Shown: positions 1 through 6,308, counted from the stretch's first letter. The stretch: DNA of 10,048 nucleotides from an uncultured Erysipelotrichaceae bacterium (GCA_902801805.1 CADCJP010000044.1:1-10048); one strand, 5' to 3'. Made by a program: numbers and translations. The notes: a model not told the origin generated them from the letters alone.

Positions 1-444
1 AAGGTCTAGCCCTTCAAGTCTAAGAAAACTATATGCTAGTCCGTTTCTTTTTAAGAATTCTTGAATAGCGATATCTTGTTCCATTTCAAATAAGAAGATA
101 TGACTATCCTTTAATTCATATAGACCATACTCATCTTTAGTGAGATAACCATTATCATTAAGTTTATTGAATAAATCTGTTAGTTCCTTATTCTTAAAAA
201 CATCCGCGGTTAAAAGGATATCTAAATACTTCTTGGCTTTCTTATAGCCAATACCTTCCTTGATGAGAAATGGAATTGGGTCTTTAGAAAAGGAATATGA
301 AACTTTATTGATTAAGTCATTACGACTAATGATCTTAATATCTAAATCTGGGTATTTATTCTTATATAAGAAAAGCGCGGCTTGATAGTCAAAATCCGCG
401 ACAATAATGATAATGTTTTTGGATGGATAGAATGTTTCATGCAT
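1..444 (-). CDS. Unrecognised protein, N-terminal 148 residues (cut by window edge)
   Basis: The reverse strand is open from an ATG at 444-442 to the first base of the window, so only the N-terminal 148 residues are visible and the C-terminus is missing. An in-frame stop (456-454) lies just upstream, which fixes this ATG as the most upstream possible start. The protein begins MHETFYPSKNIIIIVADFDY, a hydrophobic beta strand followed by an Asp/Tyr-rich turn, and continues with alternating Lys-rich helices and strands. There is no signal peptide, membrane segment or P-loop in this part. Codon use (GCG, AAG, TTA) is like that of thyA, so the gene looks native. The layout vaguely recalls N-termini of AddB-like PD-(D/E)XK nuclease/helicase-like proteins of related Bacilli, but the diagnostic nuclease motifs would lie beyond the window and I cannot support that name. 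It diverges from thyA. Confidence 0.75.
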   Translation of the reverse strand, partial: MHETFYPSKNIIIIVADFDYQAALFLYKNKYPDLDIKIISRNDLINKVSYSFSKDPIPFLIKEGIGYKKAKKYLDILLTADVFKNKELTDLFNKLNDNGYLTKDEYGLYELKDSHIFLFEMEQDIAIQEFLKRNGLAYSFLRLEGLDL

Positions 445-452
445 ACACGTAT

Positions 453-481
453 ATTATAAACTCTTTTTCTATTTTTTTAAA
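453..481 (-). promoter_or_regulatory. Candidate promoter of the leftward gene at 444
   Basis: Read on the reverse strand there is a perfect TATAAT (-10, bases 458-453) with a poor TTTAAA-like -35 about 17 bases upstream (481-476). Only 8 bases separate the -10 from the ATG at 444, so initiation 6-7 bases after the -10 would leave almost no 5' leader. No Shine-Dalgarno sequence lies at a useful distance; the purine run GAAAAAGAG sits upstream of the -10. The -10 match is seen directly; its use as a promoter is inferred. Confidence 0.5.
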
Positions 482-550
482 AAATATTAAAAGTGTTTAC
501 TCTGTTAAAAACATGATGACATCGTTCTTTTTTAAGCGGCTACTTATTTT

Positions 551-575
551 CTTATTCTTTTCCTTTAAGAATAAG
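551..575. repeat. 9-bp inverted repeat in the divergent intergenic region
   Basis: CTTATTCTT (551-559) and AAGAATAAG (567-575) are perfect inverted repeats around a 7-base loop. The right arm overlaps the candidate -35 of thyA, and a six-T run follows at 579-584. It could be an operator or an RNA hairpin. A terminator role is less likely because no rightward gene precedes it. Confidence 0.5.
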
Positions 576-592
576 GGATTTTTTCTTATAAT
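564..592 (+). promoter_or_regulatory. Candidate promoter of the thyA-folA-asnA operon
   Basis: A perfect TATAAT at 587-592 lies 23 bases before the thyA start codon. The best-spaced -35 (17-bp spacer) is the weak TTTAAG at 564-569. Transcription would start near 599, leaving a leader of about 15 bases that still contains the ribosome binding site GAGGT at 604-608. Confidence 0.55.
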
Positions 593-614
593 GTTTACAT
601 TGTGAGGTAATACT

Positions 615-1445
615 ATGTCAAAAGCAGATGAAATTTTTGTTAACAACATGAAAGACATTCTTGAAAATGGTTTTTGGGACACCGAATTAAAGGTCAGACC
701 ACACTGGGAGGATGGCACTCCTGCACATACAGTCAAAAAGTTCTGTATTGTGAACCGTTATAATCTTCAAGAAGAATTACCAATCTTAACAATTAGAAGA
801 ACTGCTTTTAAGAGTTGCTTAGATGAATTACTTTGGATTTGGCAAAAGAAGTCCAATAACATTCATGATTTAAACTCTCACATTTGGGATTCTTGGGCCG
901 ATGAAAATGGTTCCATTGGTAAAGCTTATGGTTACCAATTAGCGAAGAAAAGCATCTATCCAGAAGGTGAATTCGATCAAGTTGATAGAGTTTTATTTGA
1001 TTTAAAGCATAATCCTCAATCTAGAAGAATTATGACCAATATCTATAACTTCGAAGATTTACATGAAATGGGTTTATATCCATGCGCTTATTCCATGACA
1101 TTCAATGTCAGTGGCGATACATTGAACGGTATCTTAAATCAAAGAAGCAACGATATGTTAACCGCGAACAACTGGAACGTTTTACAATACGCGATTTTAT
1201 TAATGATGTTCGCTCAAGTCTCTGGCTTAAAAGCGGGTGAACTCGTCCACGTTATCGCTGACGCGCATATTTATGATAGACACGTTGATATCGTTAAAGA
1301 AGTGATCGCTAAACCACAACACAAAGCACCTAAATTAAAAATTAATCCAAACGTCAAAAACTTCTATGACTTCAAATTAGAAGACTTTGAATTAATTGAT
1401 TATGAATATGAACCTTTAGATAAGAAGATTCCGGTGGCTATCTGA
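615..1445 (+). CDS. thyA: Thymidylate synthase ThyA
   Basis: Converts dUMP and 5,10-methylene-tetrahydrofolate to dTMP and dihydrofolate in the cytoplasm. The 276 residues match the usual ThyA length. Visible signatures are the SRRIM phosphate-binding arginines (136-140), the catalytic Cys157 in LYPCAYSMTFNV, the dUMP-binding NQRSNDM block (175-181), HIYDRH (218-223) and the conserved PVAI carboxyl end. The NQRSNDMLTANNWNVLQYA stretch resembles the Bacillus/Lactococcus-type enzymes rather than the Escherichia type. The start is supported by GAGGT six bases before the ATG. It is first gene of an operon: the TGA stop is followed after one base by the folA ATG. Pairing with DHFR is functionally expected, because this enzyme oxidises tetrahydrofolate to dihydrofolate. 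The use of TGA as stop shows the organism does not read TGA as tryptophan. Confidence 0.97.
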   Translation: MSKADEIFVNNMKDILENGFWDTELKVRPHWEDGTPAHTVKKFCIVNRYNLQEELPILTIRRTAFKSCLDELLWIWQKKSNNIHDLNSHIWDSWADENGSIGKAYGYQLAKKSIYPEGEFDQVDRVLFDLKHNPQSRRIMTNIYNFEDLHEMGLYPCAYSMTFNVSGDTLNGILNQRSNDMLTANNWNVLQYAILLMMFAQVSGLKAGELVHVIADAHIYDRHVDIVKEVIAKPQHKAPKLKINPNVKNFYDFKLEDFELIDYEYEPLDKKIPVAI

Positions 1446-1446
1446 T

Positions 1447-1959
1447 ATGATTATTTCCATTCTTAACTGCGATAAAAAATTTGGTATTGGTAAAAGAAAC
1501 GGTTTGCTCTTCTCTTTACCTTTAGACATGAAGTTCTTTAGAGAGACCACTAAAGGGCATGTGGTTTGTATGGGTGAAAATACTTTATTATCTTTCCCAA
1601 ATAGCCAACCATTAAAAAACAGAACTCATATTGTCTTATCACAAGATCCAACCCATAACTATGAAGGAGTCATTAATGTTCATACATTTGAAGACTTCCT
1701 AAGAAAGATGAAAGAATACGAAACAAGCGACACGGTATTCGTTATTGGTGGCGCTTCTATCTATAGACAAACTCTTCCTTACGTTGATGAAGTCTATTTA
1801 ACTAAGGTCAACGCGGATGGAGGAGCGGAAGTCTTCTTTGTCAATTTAGATGAAAATCCAGACTTTGAGTGTATCGATGAAGGTACACCAGTGATGGATG
1901 GCGATTTAGAAATCAGATTTACAACATATAAAAACAAGAACAAGAAAGAAATTATCTAG
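1447..1959 (+). CDS. folA: Dihydrofolate reductase
   Basis: Reduces dihydrofolate to tetrahydrofolate with NADPH, recycling the product of ThyA. The 170-residue protein aligns without gaps to the first 46 positions of the Escherichia coli enzyme: GIGKRNGLLFSLPLD (13-27) with the catalytic acid at Asp27, Phe31 and Thr35 in the substrate pocket, MGENT at 42-46, and VFVIGGASIYRQTLP (97-111) as the cofactor-binding glycine block. Arg59 is the likely equivalent of the glutamate-binding Arg57. Two oddities: position 44, normally a basic residue near the NADPH phosphates, is Glu, and position 22 is Phe instead of Trp. The ATG lies one base after the thyA stop, with only a weak upstream GGTGG, so translational coupling is likely. 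Its TAG stop is one base before asnA. Confidence 0.95.
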   Translation: MIISILNCDKKFGIGKRNGLLFSLPLDMKFFRETTKGHVVCMGENTLLSFPNSQPLKNRTHIVLSQDPTHNYEGVINVHTFEDFLRKMKEYETSDTVFVIGGASIYRQTLPYVDEVYLTKVNADGGAEVFFVNLDENPDFECIDEGTPVMDGDLEIRFTTYKNKNKKEII

Positions 1960-1960
1960 T

Positions 1961-2962
1961 ATGAAAAACAACATCTATCCAAAAAACTATCAAAGCGTTC
2001 TTAACTTAGTGGATACACAGATTGCGATTAAGTTAATCAAAGACACTTTTGAAAGAGAACTCGCTAAAGATTTAAAGCTAATTCGTGTCAGCGCTCCACT
2101 ATTCGTGGAACCAAATACTGGTTTAAACGATAACTTAAATGGTTATGAACAACCTGTCGGTTTCGTGGTTAATGAAAATAGCCAAGATTTAGAAATCGTT
2201 CAATCCTTAGCGAAATGGAAAAGATATGCTTTAAAGAAATATGATATCGATGGTCTATATACCGATATGAATGCGATTAGAAGATTTGAAGATCTTGATA
2301 ATATGCACTCATTATATGTTGACCAATGGGACTGGGAAAAAAGATTAACTAGTGAGGAAAGAAACGTTAAGACTTTAAAACGCACAGTTAAAAAGATTTA
2401 TAAATCATTCTTAAAAACATATCGCTTATTAGTGAAACGTTATCCAGAACTCGTTAACGATAACTTACCAAAAGACATTGCCTTTGTGACCACAAAACAA
2501 TTAGAAGCTAAATATCCAGAGATGAGCAGAAAAGAAAGAGAAAACGCTCTCGCTAAAGAATATGGTGCGGTTTTCTTAATGCAAATCGGTGGTAACTTAA
2601 AAGACGGTAAACCACACGATGGTAGAGCCGCGGACTATGATGATTGGAAACTAAACGGAGATATTTTACTTTGGTATGAACCACTACAAATTGCTTTTGA
2701 AATAAGCAGCATGGGTATCAGAGTTAATAAAGAATCATTAATGAAACAACTTAAAGCTAAAGGTGAAATGAGCAAGGTTAATCTTCCATACCATCAATTA
2801 GTGCTCAATGAACAAATCCCACTTTCTATCGGGGGTGGTATTGGTCAATCTCGTCTTTGTATGTATTTATTAAAAAAGATCCACATCGGAGAAGTGCAAT
2901 CCTCCTATTGGCCTGAAGAAGATATTAAAGAATTTAAGAAATATAACGTTGATCTACTTTAA
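1961..2962 (+). CDS. asnA: Aspartate-ammonia ligase (asparagine synthetase A)
   Basis: Makes asparagine from aspartate, ammonia and ATP; the fold is related to class II aminoacyl-tRNA synthetases. The 333 residues match the roughly 330 of known AsnA. Recognisable blocks are RVSAPLFVEPNTGLNDNLNG (42-61), WKRYAL (86-91), DQWDWE (121-126), DYDDWKLNGDI (225-235) and the ATP-site motif GGGIGQSRLCMYLL (291-304). It is the third gene of the thyA operon, starting one base after the folA stop with no strong ribosome binding site, which suggests coupled translation. The link to folate genes is by transcription only; I see no biochemical reason for it. The 3' end overlaps the opposite-strand HAD gene by 9 bases. 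Confidence 0.97.
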   Translation: MKNNIYPKNYQSVLNLVDTQIAIKLIKDTFERELAKDLKLIRVSAPLFVEPNTGLNDNLNGYEQPVGFVVNENSQDLEIVQSLAKWKRYALKKYDIDGLYTDMNAIRRFEDLDNMHSLYVDQWDWEKRLTSEERNVKTLKRTVKKIYKSFLKTYRLLVKRYPELVNDNLPKDIAFVTTKQLEAKYPEMSRKERENALAKEYGAVFLMQIGGNLKDGKPHDGRAADYDDWKLNGDILLWYEPLQIAFEISSMGIRVNKESLMKQLKAKGEMSKVNLPYHQLVLNEQIPLSIGGGIGQSRLCMYLLKKIHIGEVQSSYWPEEDIKEFKKYNVDLL

Positions 2963-3883
2963 TAAATTAAGTAATTCGCCAAAGTTATTGATAAAGAGGT
3001 GAGAATTCATCCTCTTTTCTTTATTGTACTTTTCACTAGCCTTATCATTAACGGCAACAGTTAAGAAACCTGCTTTGTAAGCAGTCCTCACACAAGTTGG
3101 CATATCTTCAAGCACTAAGACTCTTTCTTTATCAACATGCATTTGTTCCGCAAGAAATTCATAGATTCTCGAACTTTGCTTGCCTTCTTTAACGTTGTTA
3201 ACATCAGCGATATATGTGAAGTATTTATCTAAGCCAAGTCTTTTAATGCATGGCATATATAATGTATCGTCGTTTGCTGTAGCGATTGCCATTGGGATAT
3301 TATTCTTTTTAAAAAATTCGAGTAACGCTAAAGAATAGTCTTTTAGTTTCACATCGTTTGCGTACATATCAATGGACATTTGATGCCATTCATCCATGAT
3401 TTCTTGTTCGCTTTCTTTGATACCATAGGTATTCTTAGTAAACTTAGCCGCTTCTTTTAAACCAAGATGCACAATATTTTGAGCGTAATCACTTGGTAAT
3501 TCCATTCCTCTTTTAGAGAAGAACTTTTTATCAATTTCATGCCATAGACTTGTGGAATCAATTAATGTTCCATCCATATCAAATATAACCGCGTCAAATC
3601 TACGACCATTTATTGCTAAATAGTTTTGTTCTGGTTTCACTTCGTGGGCTAAAGCAAGGATCAATGTTGGAATAGCCATAATGACTGTCGCACCAAGTTC
3701 GTGGGCTAAAGCAAGGATCAATGTTGGAATAGCCATAATGACTGTCGCACCAAGAAAGCCAACACCAAACCAAAATAAAGCGCCAGTACTAAAGAAAGCA
3801 ATAGAGGTGATTAAAAGCATTCCTGTAATCACATACAAGATAATTTGTAATGAACTAATCTTTCTTTTCTTTACTTCGCTCAT
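2954..3883 (-). CDS. Membrane-anchored HAD-family hydrolase with internal 19-residue duplication
   Basis: The C-terminal part (about 95-309) is a haloacid dehalogenase-superfamily phosphatase or mutase of the beta-phosphoglucomutase-like type. Motif I is FDMDGTLIDS (101-110; nucleophile Asp102, acid/base Asp104), motif II is Thr202 in IATAND, the motif III lysine is Lys232 or Lys235, and motif IV is LEDMP with Glu259-Asp260. The substrate cannot be told from sequence. The N-terminus is unusual for this family: a basic MSEVKKRK is followed by hydrophobic segments at about 12-34 and 36-60. Residues 44-62 are then repeated exactly as 63-81, adding a further hydrophobic stretch. The start codon is preceded by GGTGAAA ten bases upstream, and this lies inside the birA remnant whose TGA stop overlaps the ATG. 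It is last in the leftward block and has no clear promoter of its own. Confidence 0.9.
   Translation of the reverse strand: MSEVKKRKISSLQIILYVITGMLLITSIAFFSTGALFWFGVGFLGATVIMAIPTLILALAHELGATVIMAIPTLILALAHEVKPEQNYLAINGRRFDAVIFDMDGTLIDSTSLWHEIDKKFFSKRGMELPSDYAQNIVHLGLKEAAKFTKNTYGIKESEQEIMDEWHQMSIDMYANDVKLKDYSLALLEFFKKNNIPMAIATANDDTLYMPCIKRLGLDKYFTYIADVNNVKEGKQSSRIYEFLAEQMHVDKERVLVLEDMPTCVRTAYKAGFLTVAVNDKASEKYNKEKRMNSHLFINNFGELLNLLK
2993..3020 (+). terminator. Possible hairpin terminator downstream of asnA
   Basis: AAAGAGG (2993-2999) and CCTCTTT (3011-3017) are inverted repeats around an 11-base loop, followed by a T-rich tail. This is about 30 bases beyond the asnA stop, but inside the 3' coding end of the convergent HAD gene. 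The stem is short and the tail is interrupted, so the call is tentative. Confidence 0.3.
3641..3754. repeat. Perfect 57-bp direct tandem duplication
   Basis: Bases 3641-3697 and 3698-3754 are identical over all 57 positions and directly abut. The unit is 19 codons, so the HAD reading frame is kept, and the segment LGATVIMAIPTLILALAHE occurs twice. The absence of any difference between copies implies a very recent event, or an assembly or read artefact. Confidence 0.97.
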
Positions 3884-3963
3884 AATATTTCTATTTCACC
3901 ATTATCAATATGAAAAAGCATATCACCATCAACCATTTTCAGGAAGAGAAAATGATTATCAGT
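3880..3963 (-). pseudogene. Remnant of a birA 3' end
   Basis: On the reverse strand this 27-codon stretch ends MLFHIDNGEIEIL followed by TGA. Its last 13 residues match the end of the intact BirA (MLLHVDSGEIEIL) at 10 positions, and the upstream DN-x-F also aligns to DNSF with one extra codon. At DNA level the 14 bases ATTTCTATTTCACC are identical in both places and about 33 of the first 37 aligned bases agree. An in-frame TAA at 3966-3964 cuts it off, so no full ligase is present. Its TGA overlaps the HAD ATG as ATGA, and its GGTGAA supplies the likely ribosome binding site of the HAD gene, which may be why it persists. Homology is seen in the sequence; the history is inferred. Confidence 0.75.
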
Positions 3964-4010
3964 TTATTGTAATATGATTTTTAAGATGGTTTATATTTGG
4001 TTACAACGCG

Positions 4011-5720
4011 TTACCAATATTCTACCAACATTTTTCCAATGGATAGTCTTCCTTTGTTGCGGTCGTTCAATGGATTTCTGCATTGAGCGTAGAACACTAT
4101 ATCGTTTGTATCTGCAGGAAAGTCAATATTTACATGAGTTGGGTAAGCTCTGTCAGTTGATAAGTTTACATCAGTCCATAAATTTACTGCCGTCGTATAA
4201 TAATTGTCAGGAGTCAAATAATCAATTGTGTAAATGGAATCGCTCGGATCGACTCTTTCGTTTGGGCTCCACCACGAAAGAAGCACTTCAATATGTTTCA
4301 CTTCTCTCGTGAAAGCGAGTTGAAGATAAGCTAATCCGGTTTCATATCTCTTAGGTGAAAGATTTACGCATTCTTTCTCGATAAAACCACATCTCAGCCT
4401 TTCAGTATTAATCACTTCGTTTGTATTAGGCAAAACAAAACTATGCTCTGTTGGAATGTTTTGGCTGCCATAAGAAGATGGAAAACCATAATCTGAAGGC
4501 GATATGATGTTATATGTTCTATCATTGGTTGGTGAATAATAGGCATTTTTGTCAATAAAAATGTAATTATTACTTCTCTTTTTGAGTTTGTTTGTTAAGT
4601 TCAAAGCCCAATAATCAGACATTTGAATATTAAAGAAGCTGTCTAAACTCGTGCAAGTATGGGAACTCCCCCATCCTAAATTTCCGTACAAGACGTCGTC
4701 ATCTTCGTCGTAATAATACGCAACAGCAATATGTCCAAAAGTTTGTTCTGTTTCAGAATCCTGTGCACCATTGCCATTGTGGTCAGTATACCCATTGCCA
4801 CCCATCAAAACTGGGCGACCGGTTTTAACTATTTCCACTATTTCAGATCGAATTCTTTGTTTCTCAGATTCACTATCATCTTCCATTTTCGATTTGACAA
4901 TTAATACTTTGCCTCTTGTATGAAAATTCCCATCAATAACGCCAGAAAGAACTGTGCTCATAATGTAATTATTTACTCCAATTCCACTCAAATATTCGCC
5001 ATCAGAAACTGAACAATTTGGAATAAAACGAGATTTAAGTATGCCTTTGTCAACGGCGATTTGAAAAAGATTGCCCAAAAAAGTCCCAGAATCAATTTGT
5101 TCTAAAATAAAATCTGTTATTCTTCTATCGAGTAATTCTTTAAATTCATCAGAATTCTCGTTCGTTATACCTTTCTTTTCAATCTCTTTTTTTATTGAAT
5201 CAATTGACGGTCCTGAAGGGCTAATATTGTTCCAAACACCTGGAGATTGATAGGAAGAATAACTAGGAGAATATAACGATCCGCTTGGTATCGATGCTGC
5301 TATTGAATCGTACTTTTCATCAATAAAATTGTCGTTCCAGTATGAATCATAATACGAAAGCAGCATTGAAATACCTGTATACCCACACACACCCATGGTG
5401 TTTCTTGGAAAATTTTCACTCAAGTGAGCAAAATAAGTCCAGAGGAAATCCTTGTTTGGAACAAACGAATCGCCTTCAAAAGAATTCAATTGAGAATCTG
5501 ACGAATTCTCTATGTCGTCATACGATGAAAAAGACTCTAGATTAAGTCCGTTTGCTTCAGCTGGCATTGTCAAATTGAACAAACCAGTATCATAACTTGT
5601 ATTTAGATGAGTTAATAACGAATTATATGAATGATTGTTTTTCACAGAAGAACTGCGTGGAGTAGCATTAATTCCAGGCAGAGATAAAATAGTGGCAAAC
5701 AAAAAAGAGATTCTACGCAT
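4011..5720 (-). CDS. Secreted papain-like cysteine peptidase (putative)
   Basis: A 569-residue protein, probably an exported cysteine protease acting outside the cell or at its surface. The N-terminus (MRRISFLFATILSLPGINAT) looks like a short signal peptide, followed by a Ser/Asn-rich stretch to about 90 that could be a propeptide. The catalytic core shows Cys112 in GVCGYTGISMLLSYYDSYW, the pattern of C39- and papain-like nucleophiles at a helix start, then His330 in FGHIAVAYYY and Asn347 in YGNLGWG, in the expected Cys-His-Asn order. Between them is a long, mostly helical insert (about 170-300). The C-terminal part (about 455-569) is rich in predicted beta strands and ends DRNKGRLSIGKMLVEYW; it may be an accessory binding domain. 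The start is backed by TAGGTAA eight bases upstream, overlapping the stop of the lipoprotein gene. Leu and Arg codons are more varied (TTG, CTA, CTC, CTG, CGT, CGC) than in nearby housekeeping genes, which suggests transfer. The substrate is unknown. Confidence 0.75.
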   Translation of the reverse strand: MRRISFLFATILSLPGINATPRSSSVKNNHSYNSLLTHLNTSYDTGLFNLTMPAEANGLNLESFSSYDDIENSSDSQLNSFEGDSFVPNKDFLWTYFAHLSENFPRNTMGVCGYTGISMLLSYYDSYWNDNFIDEKYDSIAASIPSGSLYSPSYSSYQSPGVWNNISPSGPSIDSIKKEIEKKGITNENSDEFKELLDRRITDFILEQIDSGTFLGNLFQIAVDKGILKSRFIPNCSVSDGEYLSGIGVNNYIMSTVLSGVIDGNFHTRGKVLIVKSKMEDDSESEKQRIRSEIVEIVKTGRPVLMGGNGYTDHNGNGAQDSETEQTFGHIAVAYYYDEDDDVLYGNLGWGSSHTCTSLDSFFNIQMSDYWALNLTNKLKKRSNNYIFIDKNAYYSPTNDRTYNIISPSDYGFPSSYGSQNIPTEHSFVLPNTNEVINTERLRCGFIEKECVNLSPKRYETGLAYLQLAFTREVKHIEVLLSWWSPNERVDPSDSIYTIDYLTPDNYYTTAVNLWTDVNLSTDRAYPTHVNIDFPADTNDIVFYAQCRNPLNDRNKGRLSIGKMLVEYW

Positions 5721-5729
5721 AAAAGTTAC

Positions 5730-6158
5730 CTACCCGTAAATAGCAAAATGAATAGTGAGATTTTCTGAAAGAATAGATGATTTTAGAAAATTAGTTGCAA
5801 AGCCTGTTTCCTTGTTAAAATCAACAACGAATTGTGTAAAGGACCAATAACCGTCGCCATTTAATTTTGGAATTGTATAGTGAAGTGAAGCTGCTTTGAT
5901 ATTTTCAATTTCTTTTAAAGTTAAATAATAATCTCTTTCATATTCCTTTGTTGTTACAGCAAGTTCATCATCCATAAAGAAATATCCATTTCCATTTCCG
6001 CTTTCGTCAAAAGAAAAATTGATAAATGAGTGCTGTATAAAAGTAAGAACTATAGTGTCACTTTGTTTTGTCTCGCTTGTGCTTTTCTTGTCAACACATC
6101 CTGTAGCGAGACACAAAGTCGCAAAAAGAGTGCAAACAGCGGATTTAAAATGTTTCAT
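5730..6158 (-). CDS. Small lipoprotein encoded just upstream of the cysteine peptidase
   Basis: A 142-residue protein with a lysine-containing n-region, a hydrophobic core and a lipobox-like LATGC, placing the lipidated cysteine at 21. The mature part begins with a polar linker (VDKKSTSETKQSD) and then looks beta-rich, with a Gly/Asn turn at about 54-59 and an aromatic C-terminal half ending TIHFAIYG. I recognise no family. Its stop lies 9 bases before the peptidase start and contributes to that gene's ribosome binding site, so the two are co-transcribed and probably act together; a membrane-tethered partner, inhibitor or chaperone of the peptidase is possible but unproven. Its own ATG has no Shine-Dalgarno sequence although a good promoter sits 22 bases upstream. 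Confidence 0.75.
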   Translation of the reverse strand: MKHFKSAVCTLFATLCLATGCVDKKSTSETKQSDTIVLTFIQHSFINFSFDESGNGNGYFFMDDELAVTTKEYERDYYLTLKEIENIKAASLHYTIPKLNGDGYWSFTQFVVDFNKETGFATNFLKSSILSENLTIHFAIYG

Positions 6159-6179
6159 AATAATTGTTCAACTATAGGT

Positions 6180-6208
6180 AGTATAAATCGTGCAATTAAA
6201 ATTGTAAA
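6180..6208 (-). promoter_or_regulatory. Sigma-A-type promoter of the lipoprotein-peptidase operon
   Basis: Read leftwards, TTTACA (6208-6203, 5 of 6 to TTGACA) and TATACT (6185-6180, 5 of 6 to TATAAT) are separated by exactly 17 bases. Initiation would fall near 6173, giving a 15-base leader before the ATG at 6158. This is the best -35/-10 pair in the window. Confidence 0.7.
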
Positions 6209-6239
6209 TAAGTTATGAATTAGTCAGATTTTTTTGTAT

Positions 6240-6254
6240 TTATTATCATTATGA
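6240..6254. promoter_or_regulatory. Possible Fur/PerR-type 7-1-7 box
   Basis: Read leftwards this is TCATAATGATAATAA, which agrees with the Bacillus PerR consensus TTATAATNATTATAA at 12 of 14 defined positions. It lies about 30 bases upstream of the -35 of the lipoprotein-peptidase promoter. In DNA this rich in A and T a chance match is quite possible. Confidence 0.25.
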
Positions 6255-6274
6255 TCTGCTTATTTTAGAAGAAA

Positions 6275-6308
6275 TAATTAACATTTTGAATGTGTTGTCT
6301 GTTAATTA
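6275..6308. repeat. 9-bp inverted repeat beyond the birA stop
   Basis: TAATTAACA (6275-6283) and TGTTAATTA (6300-6308) form a perfect inverted repeat with a 16-base spacer, starting 12 bases past the birA stop. The stem is A+T-rich and lacks a T tract, so it is a poor terminator. It could be a protein-binding site or a scar at the edge of the inserted module. The rest of 6159-6319 holds the promoter and possible operator listed separately. Confidence 0.4.

Noticed and set aside
1..444. Naming the left-edge gene as an AddB-like nuclease
   Set aside because: Only a vague resemblance of the N-terminus; no catalytic motif is inside the window, so the name would be a guess.
579..584. T run after the 551-575 hairpin read as a rho-independent terminator
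   Set aside because: No rightward gene ends upstream, the stem is almost all A-T pairs, and the -10 of thyA follows at once; an operator or chance palindrome is more sensible.
423..605. Small rightward open frame in the 445-614 spacer
   Set aside because: Phe/Lys-rich translation from A+T-rich promoter DNA, overlapping the opposite-strand gene and the thyA promoter, with no ribosome binding site.
4003..4019. Imperfect palindrome around AACGCGTT at the peptidase 3' end as a terminator
   Set aside because: The stem has mismatches and no T tract follows on either strand; half of it lies in coding sequence.
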